NCBI GenBank assembly: GCA_029379385.1
Contig: CM055613.1
Span: forward strand, 12,232,001 to 12,296,000
Direction of reading: 5' to 3'
From: Quillaja saponaria
Lineage: Eukaryota > Streptophyta > Magnoliopsida > Fabales > Quillajaceae
Length of the DNA stretch: 64,000 nucleotides
Part shown: positions 58,461 through 64,000 of the stretch, one piece after another
How the letters are laid out: each line of letters starts with the position of its first letter
How positions within the stretch are numbered: position 1 is the stretch's first letter
Translations under genes and position numbers: made by a program
Notes under the pieces: generated by a model
What the model was told of the DNA's origin: nothing
Databases searched by the model: none
What the model saw: only the letters and a program-made list of their open reading frames with translations

Positions 58461-61400
58461 TGACAGCCCAAAAATTTGGAATTCAGAACTAGATCTAGAA
58501 CTAAATTTATTTTACAATTAAATTCATTATAAAAAGTTTTTTTTTTAAATGATTTTTAATTGCATGATACTAAAAATCAGAACATCAGATAAGATGGGAT
58601 GGGAATTGTAAGCTTTGGGTCTCTTTGAATATATTTTGGCTTAATAAGTTTTCTTTTTGGTTAAATTACACTTTTATTCTTAAAATTTAATCAAAAATTC
58701 AATTTCATCCAAAAAGTAAAAAACATGAAACCTGTGATTTCAAAAATCACAAAATGTCATCTTATCGTCACTTCCATCTATTTTAACTAAGAGATTTGTT
58801 TATATAATTTTAGAATTTTCATTATTTAATTTAATTAGTTTTAAAAATATTAATTGAGTTAACTAAGATAGAAATTGTAAAACTATGTAAATAAATTCAA
58901 GAATTTTCTCTCAGTTAATTCAATTAATATTCTGACATTTTTTTCTTTTTATCAAATATACATCTTCTTATTGATCTAGGTGAAATATAAGGAAGGTTTC
59001 GACACTTAAGAGTTTGATAACCAACCAGTCCATGAGAGATTTCTCATCCCCACAAATTTGTGTCTTTCTAAATTCGAAGGGCTACTGAATAAGTAGCATA
59101 ATTACACATTCTTTCAACATGATTAAAAACACAACTAGTAAAGACTTTAGTTAAAAGAATGGTATCCATTATAACAATTCCATTGAAAGTCCCCATTGTA
59201 TTCTTATGAGTGGTAGCATCAACTGTATTCTTAGCATCCGAGATACTTTACAAAAGAGAATGAATCATTAACAAATAATAGGTGTAAAATTATTGGATAG
59301 CGTAGTACAATATTGAGAATATATATTTTACTATTCTTCTATGTTATTTGAAAATTTCGAAAACCCTTTTGCACAAAGGTGTGAAATTGTATGACAATGT
59401 TGTGCGATTAATATTTTACTTTAGTTGAGTTTATTTACTTAATTTAAAATATTGAGTGAATTGACTAAGAGAAAATTTTAAAAATATATTATTCATTATT
59501 GTCTATTGTCTCTTTATGTAATTTCTTCATCTATTTTGAGAAGTTCACTTTGTTATTTGAAAAAACAAAAAAAAAAAACTCTTTAGTTTGTTTCCATCTA
59601 TAACAAATTTCATTTAGATAACAAGTAACAACAAGATTCTCAAATAGAAAAAATGACCAATTATATTTTACCATCAGGAACTATTACATATTTTGCAATA
59701 ACTCACATAAATTATCGAATTAAGTTCATAACTCCTTTTTAATACTAATGTGATTATAAATATTTTTTCTAATTCTTCTCAATTTTATGAATAAAATTTT
59801 CTAAAAAATAACTATGATTTAAAGAAAATTAAGAATCTAGCTTTAATTTTATTATAATATTATTTTCTTAATTCTTATTCAATCTTAATAATTAAAACAA
59901 AAAATATATAAATTTATATTGTGAATTTAATTTTTATATTTATATGTTTAATTACATTAAAAAATTGTGACCTTTGGTTATTATTTCATACTATTAAAAT
60001 ATTGTGCTTAAAAGAGATTAGTAAATAATAATTTTCTTAATTCTTTTTCTATCTAAGAAATTTTTTTTTAAAATTATATTTATATTATGAATTTAATTTT
60101 AAAATATGGTTTATTATTTTTTTTATAATTATATTAACATAGAATAACCTTTAGTTATTATTACTTAGTATTAAAATATTAATTTTTAAATAAATTTCTA
60201 ATTTATTTTTTCTAACTCTTCCCATTTTAATAGTAATATGACTATAATTCTTTTTTACTATTAATTTTTTTCTTCCAATTATTATCAATTTTATGAATTA
60301 AAATTTTAAAAAATTATGAACTAATAGAAATATTTTTTATTATTACAATATTTTCTTAATTATTTTTTATATTAAAATTAAAAAAAAGAAAAATATTTGT
60401 AAATTTATATTATGAACTTAATCTTTAATTAAATTTATTTTTTTGTTTAATTACATTAACAAATAATAATTTTTTTGTAAATTATATTTTTTATAATATA
60501 TAAATTAAATTTAATACAATTATATATATTATAAATATAATTCACGTAACATATTATGTAATTTAATTATATTGTTGATAGACCTTTCCTCAATTAATAT
60601 TATATTGGTAGCACAGAATTTTTCTGTCACCTCATTTTTCGCCTTCAGGTTATTCACGTTGGTATATTTTATTTATTTATTTACATTCAAATATAAAATA
60701 TCTTCACCCACTCTCGTGGCTAACTAATTTAATATTTATACTTGCACTAACCTCTATATTTCTTATCTTATTAATTATCGCCATGATTCGTATCACTTCA
60801 ATTTTTAAAAGTTACTTACTATTTTAGTCTTTGATACTAACATCATTTTTATTTTGGTTGTTCAAAAATTATATTTTTTAATCAAATTTTTTTGAATTTA
60901 ATTTTTATCTATTTTGCTTATTCATAATTTAATTTTTTTTAAATTATATTTTTAGTCAAGTCAAAATTACTAAGTTGTGATAGAATATAATGAAATTAGT
61001 TAATCTATTTTGTTAGAGATGATACATAAGTGAATATTAATACATGAAAAAAAAAATGAATATTGACTTGATTATTATAAAAATTATTTTTTAATTTTAT
61101 ATATTACACTTGAATTTTTGATAAAAATAACTTATCATACAAAAAATTATTTTTAAGTATTCTTCATCATATTAACTAATTATATTATGTTTCATCTAAA
61201 TTTAATAATTTTAAATTAATTAAAAATCTGATAAAAAAATTAAACATGAAAGAATCAAAATAAAATAAAAAATTATATTGTGAAATATCATAGTAAAAAT
61301 TAATTTGTTAAGGAATAAAATAGAAAATATACTATTTTTCTAGTACAAAAAAGTAAATAAGTTTTTCTTTTCTTTTTGTGTGTAAGTATTTTCATGCTGC

Positions 61401-62940
61401 TTTAACAAAAGGTAGAATGCTCCACTTTTTGTCGCAGCATATTCTATGTTATGTTTCGGCACTTTCAAGGACTAATTCTTTTAAAATAATAAAGAAAAGA
61501 CAAACATGAGTTTGGCTATTTGCTTTAGCCTCTTCATCTTTATTTTCTTATTGGATTTACGAAAGGAAATATTTATAATAATACCCACCTACAATAAAAT
61601 TTTCTTTTCTTGATCGTAAATTTTCTTTTTATGTTTTGGGGGATGTGTTTTGATTAGTGGATGGCACTTTCACTTAGACCAGCTGTACCATCTAGAAACT
61701 GCTAGTATTTCTTATGGTCATAATCACGTGTTATAGAAAATTTACTAGAAGAAAAATTGTCATTTTCGATCTTAAACCTAACAAACTTCTTACAAATAAA
61801 AAAAATTATATATTAATAAAAGAATTTTACTATCTATATTTTTGTACTTATTATTATATCTCTCTATTTTTATTAAATAAATAAAAAAATAGATAGAGTA
61901 TTATGCATTGTCAGAAAAAAATACACCCTCATTGCCACTACCCTTTAATCTGAAAAAACCCTCATTACGCCTTTGATGGTGCTTAAACTTAGTGTTTTTC
62001 AAAAAATAGCTATGATCAATTGTGAAAATATAGATTTATCACTATTGCATGGAAGCTATTATCAAGGAAGTTTGAACTCTCAACTTCAGAAATTCCTTTA
62101 AGCTAAACTAATATTATTTTAATTATAATTGCAAAGGGCACACTGTCTCTCTGTTGGTTTGTAAGAAATCATATTATTATTTCTTTGGTAATTTCTTTCC
62201 CTTTTAACAAAAAAAGAAGAAAAAGGAAAAAAGGCTAATACGCATAGTAAAGTATTGCACCGACTTGATTCATAGTTAATATGATTTAATTTTGTTAAAA
62301 TTATATCTAATCTAATTTTAATACCATCCAATATGACCTTAATTAGTTATATTTTTCTCAGCATTTTTACATAATTTTCTATTTTGAGGCATAAAATTTT
62401 ATTCTGATTTAATTAACTGTATATTTCGACTAATCAAATAACCTCTCCAAATACCTAACATAATTGTGATTAATGTAAAAATTTTAATTTAATTTAGTCT
62501 TCTCTACTATTTTGGTCATTTAAATTTGTATTATTTTTAATTCATTCATTTAAGAATTTTTACAGTCAATTTTCTTTTTAGAATTTAAATTTTTTAATCA
62601 AATTTTATTATTTAATTTACATATTATGAATTAACAAAATAATCACACATATCATAAAAAACACAATAATGTGTTCATTATTTCTAAGTTTTGAAAAAAC
62701 TTTTGGATAGTTTAATAGTTAAATTATGTAAGATTATTCTATTTATATGTAATAAGAGACTGATGAAATGCAATTTTATTAGAAAATAAATAAATTCTAG
62801 ATCATGAATTGAGTGAAAATATTTTTGAAGAACTAAAACTGAGAGTGTCACTAATGTAATAATCATTTCTAATAATATCAACCAATTCCAACAATATATA
62901 AATTATTTGTAAACATTTTTTCTTGGTCGTTAGAAACTCA
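58460..62940. other. Very AT-rich intergenic tract
   Basis: No gene seen. At about 59,730-60,480 diverged direct repeats occur, for example ACCTTTGGTTATTATT near 59,970 and ACCTTTAGTTATTATT near 60,149, and CAATTTTATGAAT near 59,779 and 60,288. Confidence 0.55.
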
Positions 62941-63230
62941 GAATATATCTAATCCACACATGAATGGCGTGGGACGAAGTAGACAACGACAGTAGTATGT
63001 TTATTAGGAAAGTTGGATTGAGACGTCGCCGTTCAGGACAAAAGATGTGATTGACATATCTTGATGTGTTCATGACCACGTGTCGACTGTATACTCTTTC
63101 AACGTCAATTTCTTTGACTGAGTGGGATTGATCGCACCGATGACCAGAGAAATGGCCATTTCTGGAGCTACTCGCCAGTTGACGCAGTCGGCCAGGTGGT
63201 CAACCAAGTCTTACAAGTAACTCGTGGAAT
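62940..63230. promoter_or_regulatory. W-box-rich, G-box-containing island
   Basis: Within about 150 bases there are five TTGAC/GTCAA cores (63,051; 63,104; 63,114; 63,179; 63,199) and a CACGTG at 63,077-63,082 in the context CCACGTGTC. The island is much less AT-rich than its flanks. No gene follows in the window, so it may serve a gene beyond the right edge. Confidence 0.4.
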
Positions 63231-64000
63231 TTTATTTTATTCTTCTTTCTTTTTACAAAAGAAGAAAAAAAATATCTGGGCAGCAAGACTTGATTTTGGC
63301 AATGCTGTACCTTCTTAAGAGATATATTTTTTTTTAACTCTCTTAAAATCATGTTTTTAAAATTACAGCTATAATATTAATAAAATAATATAAAAATTAT
63401 GTTCATTAAGTACAAGTCATAAAATTAATATTTAATAAATTTAATATAAATTACTCTAAAAAGTTAATTGATTATATTAAATATTAATAATTAAAAGAGA
63501 TATAATTAACTTACTAGAAGTTAGAACGCTTGATTAATTAAAAGACTAATATAGATTTTCATTAAGAATTAAGATCATGTTAATTTTTAAAATTTTCAAG
63601 AACAGGAATCAATTTTTAAAAACAAACGTGACTTTTAAAAGCTAATAACAGAAATAATTTAATTTTTTATCTGTTATCCATGAGAAAAAAAAATTAATTT
63701 ATACTTTCATAATCATAAGTAAGACATTATCTCAAATAGCATTACCAAACTAACTTAAGTTTTTAAGTTTCATTCATTCGAGATACAATTTGATTGGTGA
63801 TCCGGATATTTGTCTAAATAATCATATTAAATTGAAATTGTACAATAATTTGTTATGTTTATTTCAAAAATAAGTTGTAATTAAAGTAATTTTTAAAAGA
63901 ATAAGAATTCTTTAACATTTGAAATAAGTCTTGTTACAAATTTACATTTCATACAAATCACACTTTTAAATTAGTCATAAACATTTAAATGAACATGTTA
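63231..64000. other. AT-rich right edge, no gene seen
   Basis: Only short open frames and A/T runs. Confidence 0.55.

Noticed and set aside
1..64000. tRNA, rRNA, CRISPR array or known microRNA hairpin
   Set aside because: I looked for tRNA T-loop motifs and for several well-known plant microRNA sequences and found none; Met-tRNA-like 12-mers at 41,034 and 44,837 are retroelement primer sites.

Overview
The window is nuclear DNA of a flowering plant, almost certainly a eudicot. It is strongly AT-rich, with GT-AG introns, long intergenic tracts, plant-only protein families and nested retroelements. I cannot name the species from sequence alone.

Left part (about 1-26,000): a compact block of six genes. 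CSK, a chloroplast sensor kinase (+, nine exons), is followed by a DUF707 type II membrane protein (+, fourteen coding exons), an intronless RING-H2 protein of the XERICO type (+), two intronless small proteins on the minus strand (one basic/acidic, one Gly/His/Gln-rich), and a GT17 family beta-1,4-N-acetylglucosaminyltransferase-like gene (-, two exons). From memory this matches the order of Arabidopsis At1g67840 to At1g67880, so it looks like an ancestral synteny block rather than a functional cluster. The products act in different compartments: plastid, secretory membranes, ubiquitin ligation and Golgi.

Middle (about 26,000-53,000): no intact host gene seen. It holds a small terminal-repeat retroelement (28,576-29,630) and a compound of old mobile DNA (30,820-47,520). 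The compound is a decayed endogenous pararetrovirus on the minus strand, split by an LTR retrotransposon whose two LTR copies are still very similar, with a second pararetroviral fragment joined head-to-head on the plus strand. A piece of Ty3/gypsy reverse transcriptase lies inside the LTR element in the opposite orientation. All viral reading frames I examined are broken.

Right part (about 53,000-64,000): one HD-Zip class I transcription factor gene (+, three exons, ATHB6/ATHB16-like) with several small upstream ORFs in its leader. It is followed by 9 kb of AT-rich DNA without recognisable genes but with a few less AT-rich, promoter-like islands; the last (about 62,940-63,230) carries clustered W-box cores and a G-box.

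I did not find a clear new biological system. The points most worth a check are the upstream ORFs of the HD-Zip gene, the frame-deciding tandem acceptor in CSK, the nested virus/retrotransposon structure with its internal age marker, and the ABRE-like G-boxes before the RING gene.
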